Assembly: GCA_020632975.1 (NCBI GenBank)
Contig: JACKEL010000008.1
Span: forward strand, 248,001 to 312,000
DNA: 64,000 nt
Direction: 5' to 3'
Source: Myxococcales bacterium
GTDB lineage: Bacteria; Myxococcota_C; UBA6777
Below, piece by piece: positions 47,653 through 58,100 of this stretch; position 1 is the stretch's first letter, and every line of letters starts with the position of its first letter. The notes beneath the pieces were generated by a model. That model did no database searches and was not told the DNA's origin. It worked only from the letters and a program-made list of their open reading frames with translations. Both the position numbers and the translations under genes were made by a program.

Positions 47653-48267
47653 GGTCAGCTCTTTCCAAGTGATATCCTGTGATGTCAGCCAGTCACTCAG
47701 CATGGCACGTAACTCCTTGCGCGCATGATGCAAACACGAAGCAACCGTGCCTGGCGAGATCTCCATAATCTCTGCTGCTTCGTCATAGGATTTCCCTTCC
47801 ATGTCGCACAACAACAAAACGGTCCGCTTTGCAGGCTTCAGACCTCTTAGACATATCTGGACATGTGAACGAAACTGTTGTCGCGATATCTCTTTTTCAG
47901 GATCGTCATCTGCCCAAGCAAGTTCGGGCTCTTGACGAAGGCGACCTGTCCAACGCTCCATGATGGAAAGGTTACGCCACTCCTTCTTGTGTTGCTGGAC
48001 CACCACACGCTCCGCGATGCGATGCAGCCAGCTACCCAAACGGCTCTCTCCACGATAACTATGCAAAGAGCGATATGCTTCCATAAAAACCACTTGCAAC
48101 GCATCACGCGCTTGTTCGGGCCTTCCTAATAAACGATATAACCTCGATAAGATCTCCTTCGCATAACGTCGATATAAAAGAGAAAAGGCTTCTTCGTCTC
48201 CCGAAGAAAGAACCTGTTGCACAAGCTCCCAGTCTTCGTGAAGCTCTTTTTGCTGCAGTTCTACCAT
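47644..48267 (-). CDS. ECF-type RNA polymerase sigma factor (3' end replaced by IscB insertion)
   Basis: 207 residues. Region 2 is at about 20-95 (LYRRYAKEILSRLYRLLGRP, VVFMEAYRSLHSYRGESRLG) and region 4 at about 135-195 (LKPAKRTVLLLCDMEGKSYD, GTVASCLHHARKELR). The final residues GQ and the stop codon come from the first bases of the IscB element. Excising it gives ELTEESDEI and a stop overlapping the FecR start. Region 4 is intact, so activity is probably retained. Promoter targets unknown. The start ATG 48267 has only a weak ribosome site. Confidence 0.9.
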   Translation of the reverse strand: MVELQQKELHEDWELVQQVLSSGDEEAFSLLYRRYAKEILSRLYRLLGRPEQARDALQVVFMEAYRSLHSYRGESRLGSWLHRIAERVVVQQHKKEWRNLSIMERWTGRLRQEPELAWADDDPEKEISRQQFRSHVQICLRGLKPAKRTVLLLCDMEGKSYDEAAEIMEISPGTVASCLHHARKELRAMLSDWLTSQDITWKELTGQ

Positions 48268-48455
48268 GCGATGTGGCTCACAATGCTTGCAAAAAATGAT
48301 TAGAGAAAGAACACATCCTGTCGAAAAAATAACCCAACAAGCTTGAGAGGCGATCTGTTTTTTGAGTGAACACTTTTGACAAGATCCTTCAAAACTTTTT
48401 GATTTTTTTATTTACATATCCCAAGCCCCCGTCTCTCGGGAGAAGACGAACATCA

Positions 48456-50060
48456 TCACAACGCAAAAAAGCGAAACCCGAGATGCAAGCAAAGACGCCA
48501 AATCGGGATATCGAGTGAGATCTCACTGCCTTGCTGAAAGTTGTAGGACTGATCTGAGATGAAAAAAGACAACCGCGCAAAGTTGGTGACGCGCGGTGAC
48601 CAAGCCCACAGAAACAAGATGTGGGCCATCCCACCCACACGATAGCGCCACGAGTCCCCACCTTGTTCCTTGCTCACCCAAAGAACATCCACCCCAGCCC
48701 CCAGATCCAAGGTCAGCCCAAAACGACCGCCCCATCGAAGAAAAGGCAGCCCCAACAGCAACGAAGGTTGGATCGAGACCAGTCGTAGATCATCTTCGCC
48801 GTACACCCAGCCTTCGACACGACCCAACAAGGTGAGACGCCATCCCCAGATCCCGATGCCTACGCCTGTTTCGCCACCAAGCATCACACCTGGCATCGAA
48901 GGCCCTCCCAACGAGAGACCCAAATCCAAAAACACACGAAAAGCTGTTGAACCTGTTGGATCGTCGAAGGAAGAAAGGGTGCGCTTTTTACGAAGACCGA
49001 CAGAAGACATCGCAGTTTTTCTCGGGTCATTGGGCTTTACAGGACGCGGAGCCACCTTTGCAGGCGACGAAACATCAGAACGTCTCACGGGAGGGCGCGA
49101 GATCGAAGCCATACGCCGCGTTCGCGGGCGTCTGGGGGGAACAGATGTGCGAGAGGGCGGAACAGCCGGAGGCACAGACGCACGGTTGGGGCTCATGGGT
49201 CTTGCCTCAGAAGGAACAAGCGCCCGCTTTGGAGAGACATCGCGTTCCACCACGGGCAAGCTTTTTGGCGAGGGATTTGTTTCCAAGCGAGGCGGTATGG
49301 GGCGAGGCGACTCTTTCGGCTGGGTGAGATTCAAAGCCCGAGCTGTTACAGGGGATGGAGCGTTTGTGTCGCGTCGAAGCAAAGCGACCTTTCTTGTAGG
49401 AGAAGGCGAGCGCTTGCGACGTCTGCGCCTTACGGCACTAGGCTCAAGCGGTGCCCTTCGCTTTTTACGTAGAACAGGCCTACGACGACGAGAACGACGC
49501 GCGCTCCGCTTTGGGGGCGGAGAAGACAGCTTCTTGGGTTTCTTGGAGATGAGCAGACGCGGCTTTGCGCTTTTGAGGGGTGTCTGAGGCTCGATCTGTG
49601 CAGCGAGCTTATGAGAAGAAGGCAAGGGTCCTCTTCGCAAGGAAACCGTCGCGCGCCGCCAACGTTCCTCTTCCTTGCCTTTGCTTTTGAGCGCCACAAA
49701 GTCCACAAAAAAATCGATATAGTTGAGGATAGTTCGAGCCTTTAACCAGGCTTGTTTGAGTCGCGGGGGCAACTTAAAGTCGTTGTGTAGATCTCGATAA
49801 TGCAGGGAAACCAAAGAAAGATCTTTCCAAGAGACGAGGACAGCGAGAGCGTCTTTGGACGTCTCGGGGCCTTGTTTGACTTGGAAACCTCGATAACGCA
49901 GAAAATGCAAGAGCCAAACAGTACAAGGAGAGTCTTGCAATGTTTTGGAGAAAGAAAGCCGCACTGTGATCTTGTGTGTTTCAGCCCGCAGTGACGCGCT
50001 AGAAAACACAACGAACACACAGAAAACCCTCAAGCACAAAAGCAAGATGCTTTTGCTCAT
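48456..50060 (-). CDS. Pro/Arg-rich secreted protein with probable outer-membrane beta-barrel C-terminus
   Basis: 534 residues. The signal peptide (LLLCLRVFCVFVVFSSASLR, cut near A-E) precedes a soluble domain of about 110 residues. A long disordered Arg/Lys/Pro/Ser linker follows (about 165-345; RRSRRRRPVLRKKRR and many SP/PP pairs). The C-terminal 170 residues have alternating strands, many Gly and aromatic girdles, ending in FRFFAL, a terminal Phe-x-x-Leu like outer-membrane barrels. It is first in the sigma/FecR operon. The IscB element 2 lies 9 bases upstream of its ATG and has displaced its original leader. Confidence 0.68.
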   Translation of the reverse strand: MSKSILLLCLRVFCVFVVFSSASLRAETHKITVRLSFSKTLQDSPCTVWLLHFLRYRGFQVKQGPETSKDALAVLVSWKDLSLVSLHYRDLHNDFKLPPRLKQAWLKARTILNYIDFFVDFVALKSKGKEEERWRRATVSLRRGPLPSSHKLAAQIEPQTPLKSAKPRLLISKKPKKLSSPPPKRSARRSRRRRPVLRKKRRAPLEPSAVRRRRRKRSPSPTRKVALLRRDTNAPSPVTARALNLTQPKESPRPIPPRLETNPSPKSLPVVERDVSPKRALVPSEARPMSPNRASVPPAVPPSRTSVPPRRPRTRRMASISRPPVRRSDVSSPAKVAPRPVKPNDPRKTAMSSVGLRKKRTLSSFDDPTGSTAFRVFLDLGLSLGGPSMPGVMLGGETGVGIGIWGWRLTLLGRVEGWVYGEDDLRLVSIQPSLLLGLPFLRWGGRFGLTLDLGAGVDVLWVSKEQGGDSWRYRVGGMAHILFLWAWSPRVTNFARLSFFISDQSYNFQQGSEISLDIPIWRLCLHLGFRFFAL

Positions 50061-50088
50061 CTTTTTTTAGGCGCGGAGACCCCCTTGT

Positions 50089-51321
50089 TTAGAGGGGGGA
50101 GGAAGCGCCGTCCTTTCTTTGCATGAGGGTGGTGCTTCTCGCGGCCAGCCGTGTGGTGCCCTTCTTCACGTTGACGGAAGCCGTGAGCGTTTCTCCCTCG
50201 ATGCTTTCCAGTGCGAAAAAGCCTGTGCTGCGCTTGCCTTTCACAAACCCTGTGCCTTTTTCTGTTCTCACCAAGTCGTGTTTGCGTAACCCAAACAGTT
50301 TTCCTGTTGGCATGCGTTTTTCGGAGCGTGCCCCTTTGGTTTGTTGGTAGTCTCCAGCTGCCACGTGCCGCTTCAAGTACAACACATCGTCCAACCTCAC
50401 CGTTTCCCCGTCCTCGCAGCAAATCGCCACCGCATCGTTGGCATGGCTTTTCGGCAAGCCCAAACACTGTTCTCGCTTGTACTTCGTTTCGTAGCCATAC
50501 GTCTCTTCAAACTCCCAGCGTTTCTTCAACTGCGCTTTCACGATACCCACTTCCGTCGCCTGTTTCGTTTTGCTTTTTCTCGCTTTGAGCGCAAACATTC
50601 CAGCGTGCAAGTCTTCGTGACATCTTCGACACAACGTGACCAGATTGTCGGGCGTCTCTGTCCCACCCTGCGAGCGAAACACCTTGTGATGGACTTGCAA
50701 CACCTTGTCGTGTTCGACTTTTTGCCTTGATTGGCAACGGTACCCGTCTCGGTCGAGTACATAGGCTTTCACGTTGTAAAAGCCCTTTTGAGCGCCTTCC
50801 TGATACCCTGCACCCTCCACGTCGGGGTTTGTGAGCTTGTGCGTGTCGAAACTGGCGGTCTCGACTTTCCACGATGTGACGGGAAGCAGCGCCTCCACCT
50901 GCCTTTTTTCGCGTAGGTGACTTTCCACCTTGGAGGTGAGCGAAGGTGCCAGCCTTCCGTCTTTTCGCATGGATGCGCGATTGCGCCAGCGGGCCTTGCG
51001 ATAGCGGGTTTTGCGCCCTCGCCGACTCCGCCGATACATCGCCCTTTGCTGCATCTTTTTGGACACATCGGTTCGGAGTGTGACCTCCGACTGATAGACG
51101 ACTTGACCGTTGGCGACCGCCGCGCATCCAAGGGTTTTGCTTCCCGTATCCATGCCCGCGACCACAGGCTGTTTGTATCCTGAACAGCCATACAACAGTT
51201 TGAGTGTAAAGGGCGTTCTTCGGAGCACCTTGGCTTTGCCAGCATGGAGCAGACGGCGAGCCTTGGCAGGAGAACAAGGCATCAGGGGAACTCCGTGTTG
51301 GTTTTGAACAAAAACGAACAA
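50089..51321 (-). CDS. iscB: IscB RNA-guided nuclease 2
   Basis: 410 residues from TTG 51321 (AAGGA eight bases upstream). The PLMP motif is QHGVPLMPCSPAKARRLL. RuvC-I is AGMDTGSKTLGCAAV and the bridge helix is RRSRRGRKTRYRKARWRNR. RuvC-II is WKVETASFDT. The HNH domain has VLQVHHKVFRSQGGTETPDN followed by CRRCHED, and RuvC-III is SHANDAVAI. The first zinc pair CxxC of IscB 1's HNH is not conserved (YRCQSRQ here). The C-terminus DGASSPL matches that of IscB 1. Catalytic residues appear present. Confidence 0.92.
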   Translation of the reverse strand: MFVFVQNQHGVPLMPCSPAKARRLLHAGKAKVLRRTPFTLKLLYGCSGYKQPVVAGMDTGSKTLGCAAVANGQVVYQSEVTLRTDVSKKMQQRAMYRRSRRGRKTRYRKARWRNRASMRKDGRLAPSLTSKVESHLREKRQVEALLPVTSWKVETASFDTHKLTNPDVEGAGYQEGAQKGFYNVKAYVLDRDGYRCQSRQKVEHDKVLQVHHKVFRSQGGTETPDNLVTLCRRCHEDLHAGMFALKARKSKTKQATEVGIVKAQLKKRWEFEETYGYETKYKREQCLGLPKSHANDAVAICCEDGETVRLDDVLYLKRHVAAGDYQQTKGARSEKRMPTGKLFGLRKHDLVRTEKGTGFVKGKRSTGFFALESIEGETLTASVNVKKGTTRLAARSTTLMQRKDGASSPL

Positions 51322-51609
51322 GACGTTTTTCCTTTTCAGGTGGTGCGTATCTGTGCTTTTGAGGCCAGCACAGAATCCGACATCCTCTCGACGGGATAAA
51401 CAGCCTTCGCATTGTGGTTGACTTCCGCTGACCCAAGCAGATGTTTACAGAGCCACGACAGAGCCTCGGACTGAGGCGGCATCCGAGGGTGTCTCCATGC
51501 TGTCTATCGTTGACGAACCACTTTGACTTTCGTCACTTCCTCTGTTCGTCGTCTGGTCAACGTGGGCTTACCCAAGCAAGCCCGCCCCTTTAGAGGTGGG
51601 TCGTTGACC
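51322..51609 (-). ncRNA. Omega-RNA (HEARO-type) of IscB element 2
   Basis: Leader of iscB 2. The closing stem GGTCAACG/CGTTGACC holds a small ACC(T)C..GGGG hairpin and GGGCTTG-CTTGG-TAAGCCC. Another hairpin (CCTCGG...CCGAGG, near 51458-51488) corresponds to the GTCGAA/TTCGAC hairpin of element 1. The predicted guide is the host sequence at 51610-51625 (minus strand), unlike that of element 1. Confidence 0.76.
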
Positions 51610-52144
51610 CTATACCATGGATGATCTGAGCATGGTGCATCCAACAAACAAAAGCAACGAATACCTTTTTTGTGAGATATTTTTGCTTGCAAAAATGCAA
51701 CCTTCCAATCCTCCGCCTGTAAGAGTGCCCCACATCACAGAAATGCGGCACTTGGTACAAAACAAAACGCATGTGTTTTTTGTGTTAAACATTTTTTATC
51801 ATGTATATCAACTAGATAAATAAAATCATTTGTATTCCACATTTTTCTTTGGTTTCTTTTGAAGGAAACGAAACAACCCGCCCACACACAAGAGAAAGAC
51901 ACCACAAATCACCAACAGGATGGGGCCCCACTCCATGGAAAAGACTTCTCTTTTTGTCGCAGCAGGCCACGCAAAAGGCTTGCCTTCTCAAGCGCTGTTT
52001 CAGCGTCAGAACATCCAAACCTACAACCAAAGTCACACCTAGCATCAGACCTGAAAGACCGCTATTGCGACGAGATCCCTTGTTTTCAACAACCCCATCA
52101 AGGGATCTCAACCATGACAAAATGTATCTCGGAGACTTTTCACG
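51610..52144. other. Divergent promoter region between the sigma operon and the RHS gene
   Basis: About 535 bases with no credible gene, AT-rich around 51770-51850. Minus-strand TTGATA at about 51811-51816 with an AT-rich segment 17 bases on is a weak candidate promoter for the operon. Transcription from it would pass through omega-RNA 2 first. Confidence 0.4.
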
Positions 52145-55100
52145 ATGAGATCAACGCAACGTTTTTTGATTTTTCTGTTCTTTTTTTCGATACATTTCTC
52201 CGTCCATGCACAAAGCTCATCGGGTGTTGCACCCAATGTGCTCGTACTCCCCACAGGCCCGGGCTCGATCAGCGGTATGGGCGAAAACGTCCAAGCCAAC
52301 CTCAACATGGGCCTCATGTCCTACCCCGTAAAGATTATCGTCCCCAAAGGACGGGGCACTGCGACGCCCACCATCAGCGTAGTTTATAGTTCAAGCGCTG
52401 GGGCGGGGATGATGGGGATCGGTTGGAATCTCAATGCAGGCGGAAGCGTCGAACGCCTCACTGTGCGGGGCCTTCCCACCTACACCAACGCGGATCAGTT
52501 TTATGCAGGTGGCGAACTCGTCAAGATCCCCAACAGCACCGTGTATCGGGCAAGAATGGAAAGCGGATTCGTTCGTTACCAATGGATCCAACAAGACGCC
52601 AACGACCAAAAAGGTTACTGGCTCGCTGAATATCCCGATGGTTCCAAGGGTTACTATGGGGCAGACTCCAAAGGTCAGATCGTCTCCACCAGCCAAGTCG
52701 TCGGACTCAAAGGCACCTTTCGTTGGGAGCTTGTCACCTTCGTCGATCGCAATGGAAACCGCGTCGAGTACACCTACACCAAAGACGCCTCCCAAACTTA
52801 CCTCGATCAGATCTCATGGGTCTTCGATGCCCAAAATACACCGCTTTATCAGGTGAATTTTTCTTATGAGTCACGACCTGACCCGATCTCGGATGGCAAG
52901 CCTGGCTTTGATATGCAAACCAAGCAACGCCTCAAAGAACTGGTGATCAACTCGGATGGCAAGCGCTTTCGTAGCTACAAGTTCACCTTTGAAGATGCCA
53001 CGGGCCTTTCCCGTCTGATCAAAGTAGAGCGCTTTGGACGTGACGGAACCTCCCGTTATCCCATCGCTTTCAACATGAAGTACAGCGATGCGACTTTTTC
53101 TCCTCAAAATAGCCGACTCGTACAGATGCCCACGGCGCTGGGGATCAACTTTGGCAACGGAGACGCCGACTTTATCGACATGAACGGCGATGGCCTTCCT
53201 GACGTCGTCAACACCGCCCCCGCAGCGCACCGCTTCTTCATCAACCAACTCACGTTGACGCCCGACCTCAAGCAAGACAAGCACGATTTCCCCGCAGCAC
53301 TCGCCAAGGACAACCCAAATCCAATCAATGCCAAGACCTCAACGCCTTCTGTACAGTTGATGGACTTTAACGGCGATGGATACACCGATCTTGTCGATGC
53401 TGTGGGCAAAAAGATCTACATCAACTTGGGCAACTCCAAGTGGGAAGATGCAAGCCAGTCCTTGGTGTCTTTCCCTGTGACCCAAGGTGACCCAAATATC
53501 CGCTTCTTTGACTACAATGGTGACAAAAAGATCGACATCATCCGTTCGGATGGTACGGGGACTTCGTACTGGATCAACGATGGCAAAGGCTCATGGACCG
53601 CAGTGACGGGAGATACCAACATCGGCCGTTCTTTCTCGACGGACCGCCTTCGACTGATCGACATCAACGGCGATGGCTTGATGGATGTTGTGCATATCAC
53701 CAGCAGCAGCCTGCGTTATCGCAAATATCTTGGCTATGGCAAGTGGTCTGATTGGATCGATATGACCGTCCCTGGGATCGATCAGTACCCGCTCTCCACC
53801 CAAGCCCAGTTTAGCGACATCAACGGCGATGGACTGGCCGATATGGTCGCCTTTTTGGGGACGAGTATCGTGTACTTCGTCAACAAAAATGGCATGGCTT
53901 TTGAGGCGGGCACACAACTGCAAAAGTTCGAAGGTATCGACCTTCCCGACAGTACGCAAAGCAGCATCCGCATTGCGGACATGAATGGAAACGGTTCACG
54001 CGACATCGTGTGGATCGATTCAAGCGGAAAAGTCACATACTTGGAGCTTTTCAATAAACGCCCCAACCTGATGACCGAGATCTCCAATGAGATCGGGCAA
54101 CGCATCAACATCGAATATGGTTCGAGTGTGTATTTTTATCTGCGGGATCAAGTCTGCGACAAAGCCAAAGACGCCGCTTGTTCGGGTCCTTGGCTCAACA
54201 AGATGCCCATGCCTTTCACACTCGTGACCAAGATCGCCACATGGTCCAGCCGCTCAGACAAACCCACCGATCAAGCCCAACCCGCAGCAGAAGAACGCCC
54301 TCAGATCCAAACCGTTTACTATCACAACGGATTCTACGATGGAAACGAGAAGAAGTTCCGTGGCTTCAGACACGTAGAGACGCTGTTTGATGGCGATGCA
54401 TCCGTAGGTGCGCGCAAAGAAGAGATCAAGTACGATGTGGGCGACACAGACAGCTACTTCCATGGGTTGCTTTTGGAACAGACCATCTCAGACAACCAAG
54501 GCAAGATCTTCCAACAGATCCGAAAGAACTGGAAAGAGTGCGATGTGGCCCTGGGGACGGTGGATGGAAAGACGCTTACACCTCCTGTGCGTTTTATCTG
54601 CCCGAGCACCCAAGAGTTCACTGAGATCGAAGGAGAGAACGACCCAAACAAGTGGCGGATACGCTTCAACGAGTACGTGCACGATGGATTCGGAAACATC
54701 GTACAAATGAATGCCTTGGGAGAAAAGGCCAAACAAGGCGACGAGCAATACACCGCCTCTGAGTTTATCACGCCTCAAGACCCCAACTCCCCGACTGCCA
54801 AGTGGTTTTTGCGCGCCACCCAGCGCGTGCGTCACTGTGAAGCGCCCCCCCAAGGAAACAACAACTGTGCAGAGATCCTTTATTTCTTCGATGGACCGGC
54901 CTTTACGGGTCTAGCGGCAGGGCAGATTGAAAAAGGAAACATCACGCGGATTCGGATGCGTCGAGAGATCGGCAAAGATGTGTGGTTGGAGCCACACCTC
55001 AAAGAGTACGATACTTACGGCAATGTCATCCGCTCCAAAGATATCTCAGGCAACACCAGGACCTACACTTGGGACGATCGTTTCAATCGCTTTCCAGTCC

Positions 55101-58100
55101 AAGAAGAGATGACTGTCGGTGGACAGGTGCTCAAAGCCTCGACACGATGGGATTATCAGTACAACCAAGTCGTGGAGAGCACAGACAACAATGGTCAGAT
55201 CACTTCCTATCGATACGATGTTTTTGGCCGACTGACGGCGGTCCTCAAGCCCGGGGATGCCACAGACAAACCATCGTCTCGTTATCGCTATGAAGTAAAA
55301 GCCCCGATTAGCCAAGTGATTCACGAGTCGATGTCTGCACCAAATGGCAACTATGACCGTCAAGTGGTCCAGTGTGTCGATGGGCAAGGACGCTTGCTTG
55401 CAAATGCCAGTTTGATCGGCCCAGGGCAGTATCAGATATTTTCTCACACGGAATACAACCGACTCAATGGCGCGGCGATCTTGTGGAACAGCTACGTCCA
55501 CAGCCAACCTTGCGCCTTTACAGCACCGCCAGGGACTCCCCAAACAGAACAGTTTTTCGATGGCCTGAATCGATTGCTCAAAAAGGTCCATCCAGACGGG
55601 AGTTTCGAGCGCAATGTGTATCAGCCTTTCATTCGACTCGAGTACGACGAAGAAGACAACGACCCCAACTCACCGCACTTTGACACTCCCAAGACCCAGA
55701 TCATGGATGGCCAAGCGCGTTTGATTGAAGAGATCGTCCTCCCCAAAAAAGGCGAGCCACAAAGCACAAAGTTCCGCTACACCACGCTCAATGTGTACAA
55801 CCGACCGATGGTCTTGGAAGTCACGTACCCCAACGGCAGCAAAAAGACCAACACCTTTGACCTGATCGGCAGCTTGCAAAAGATTACAGATCCCGACCGC
55901 AGCGAGATCACCTTTACACGAGGGGATCGATACCAACTGTCCCAACAAACGGATGCCCGAGGCAAGCAACAACTCTTTACCTACGATGAGATCGGTCGTT
56001 TAAAAACCGTCCAAAACAAAGATGAGCCGCAAAGCCTCGTCACTTACACCTACGACACCCCACAAGCAGAACTCCCCACGGCAACCAACGTCCTCGGACG
56101 TCTCGCCAAAGTCGAATATCAAACGGGCGCTTATCTGTTCTCTTACAATGTTCGCGGCGAGATCGAACAACAACGCCAGATCTTGCATGGGGTCAACTTT
56201 GACTCGATGTACGCTTACACACTCGACGGGATGTTGCTCAAGCAGATCACCCCAGATGGAAAAGAGTTTACGATCCAGCGCGATGCGTCGGGCCAAATCC
56301 TCGGGATGTCGGGCATCATCAACAAGATCGTCTATGGTTCCAATGGAGCCCTCGCCTCATGGGAAGCAGCCAACGGTATCGTCACAAAGTACACATACAA
56401 CGACCGTTTGTGGCCAACCCAAATCGATGTCAAAAATGGCGAGATCTTACAAATCAACTATACCTACGATCGATACGGCAACATCAAAGATCTCAAACAA
56501 GTTCACGGAACACAAAACTTCCAGCATACCTACCAATACGACGATCTTTATCGCTTGACCCAAGCCAGCCTGCTCGGCGGACAAGAAACACTCAGCTATC
56601 AGTTCGATATCTTGGGCAACTTCACGGCGAAGTCCTCTTCGCTTGCAGACAAAAGCCCCGCACATGTCGGCAATTACACCTTCGACCCCAAGCAGATCCA
56701 TGCCGCAACCACCGCAGGAACCCTCAAGCTCAGTTATGATGTTGCGGGCAATGCGCTGCAACGTGGCGATCTCTCGATGACTTGGGACGCACAAGGCCGT
56801 CGCTTGGAAACCCAACGCAACAACCAAACCGTAATGCGTTCTTGGTATGGCTCAGGCGATGCGCAGGTGATCAAAGAAGCAAACGGACTCCACACCTTCT
56901 ACGTCAGCGACAACATCGAGATCCGCGAGGGTGTCCCCGCGATGTACATCAAGCTTGCAGATGCTCGCATCGCTTCCGTCACCATGCCAAAGTTGAAGAG
57001 TGTCTTTTTCGATGATCTCGCCCCATCGACCGAGCAAAGCAACACCATGACTCCGCAACCAGATGGTCAGATCAGCGCGGGCGATGCTTGGCTTTATCAT
57101 GGTGCGCGCCAAAAGATCCTCACAGTCCCCACCAAAACGCGACCTGTCGATCTCGACCTTACACGTGACATGTTGCAGGCCAGCGTTGACAGACTCCTCG
57201 ATGGCGATACACCCCAAACCCGCTATTACCACAATGATCACTTGCACTCTGTCCGCGCCATCACGGACGAAAAAGGCCAAGTGGTCGGGCGTTCGCACTA
57301 CTATCCTTACGGACAAGTGCGCGAACAAAGCGGCGAGTTGCCCGCCTATAGCTACATGGGCGCAGAACTCGAAAAGGAAACAGGCTTCTTGCGCTTTCAC
57401 AGCCGCAGCCTCGATCCCAAGACAGGACGCTGGTTGCGACCCGACCCAGCCTTCGAGCAGATCGGCGCCAACAACGACGAATGGAACAGCTATGGCATGG
57501 TGCAAAGCAACCCCATCCGTATGCGCGAAGTCGGCGGAACCATGAGCAACGACGGTATCGTCCACTTCTCCAATGACTCACACGTCCAAGATGGCCTCAA
57601 CATCGGCCTTCCCGCAGCGATCTTTGTCCTTGGCAGCGCAGCCTACCTCACCTACAGCTTCAAAGTCGCCAAACGAGACTACGGTGGTCCCAAAGAGCAG
57701 AAAAGGATGGGGGGTCTTTCAAAAATAGGCATGGTCGCAAGCAACGTTTCTTTTGGGTTGTCGCTTGCGGCTTTGGGGATGCAGCAATATCGCTCCAATG
57801 AAACCGCGGTCAACGCGCTGAATTACGCGGCGCTTGGCTTGGCGACAGTGGCCGAAGGACTCAACGTTTACCGCGCCTTCAGAAAACACGACGTCGCCAA
57901 AAAAGGTGGAGCGCGTATCATTGGACCCGCCACCGCGACCGCTTCTGCGGTGTCTGGGGTGGGTCAAATCGTAGGGATCGCACTCATCGGATTTAGCCAA
58001 CCCAACGAAGTACAAGTCGCCGTAGGGCTCGCAGCATCCGCCGCCTCGACGCTCGCCTCTTCCTTTTTGATGACTCGATTGCAGGATGCCAAAAAACGCG

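Larger units (their letters stand above)
50070..51609 (-). mobile_element. IscB element 2 (omega-RNA plus iscB)
   Basis: Same organisation and ends as element 1: the 5' end starts GGTCAACG and the 3' hairpin (CCCCC..TAAA..GGGGG-type) ends CGCC at 50070. Inserted between the operon's presumed promoter region and the start of the first gene, in the same direction. The protein is quite diverged from IscB 1, so the two are separate arrivals, not a recent duplication. Confidence 0.82.

Noticed and set aside
46066..51321. The two RuvC/HNH proteins as TnpB or Cas9
   Set aside because: TnpB lacks the HNH domain and Cas9 is far larger with CRISPR repeats; the PLMP motif, Arg-rich bridge and ~400-440 residues fit IscB.
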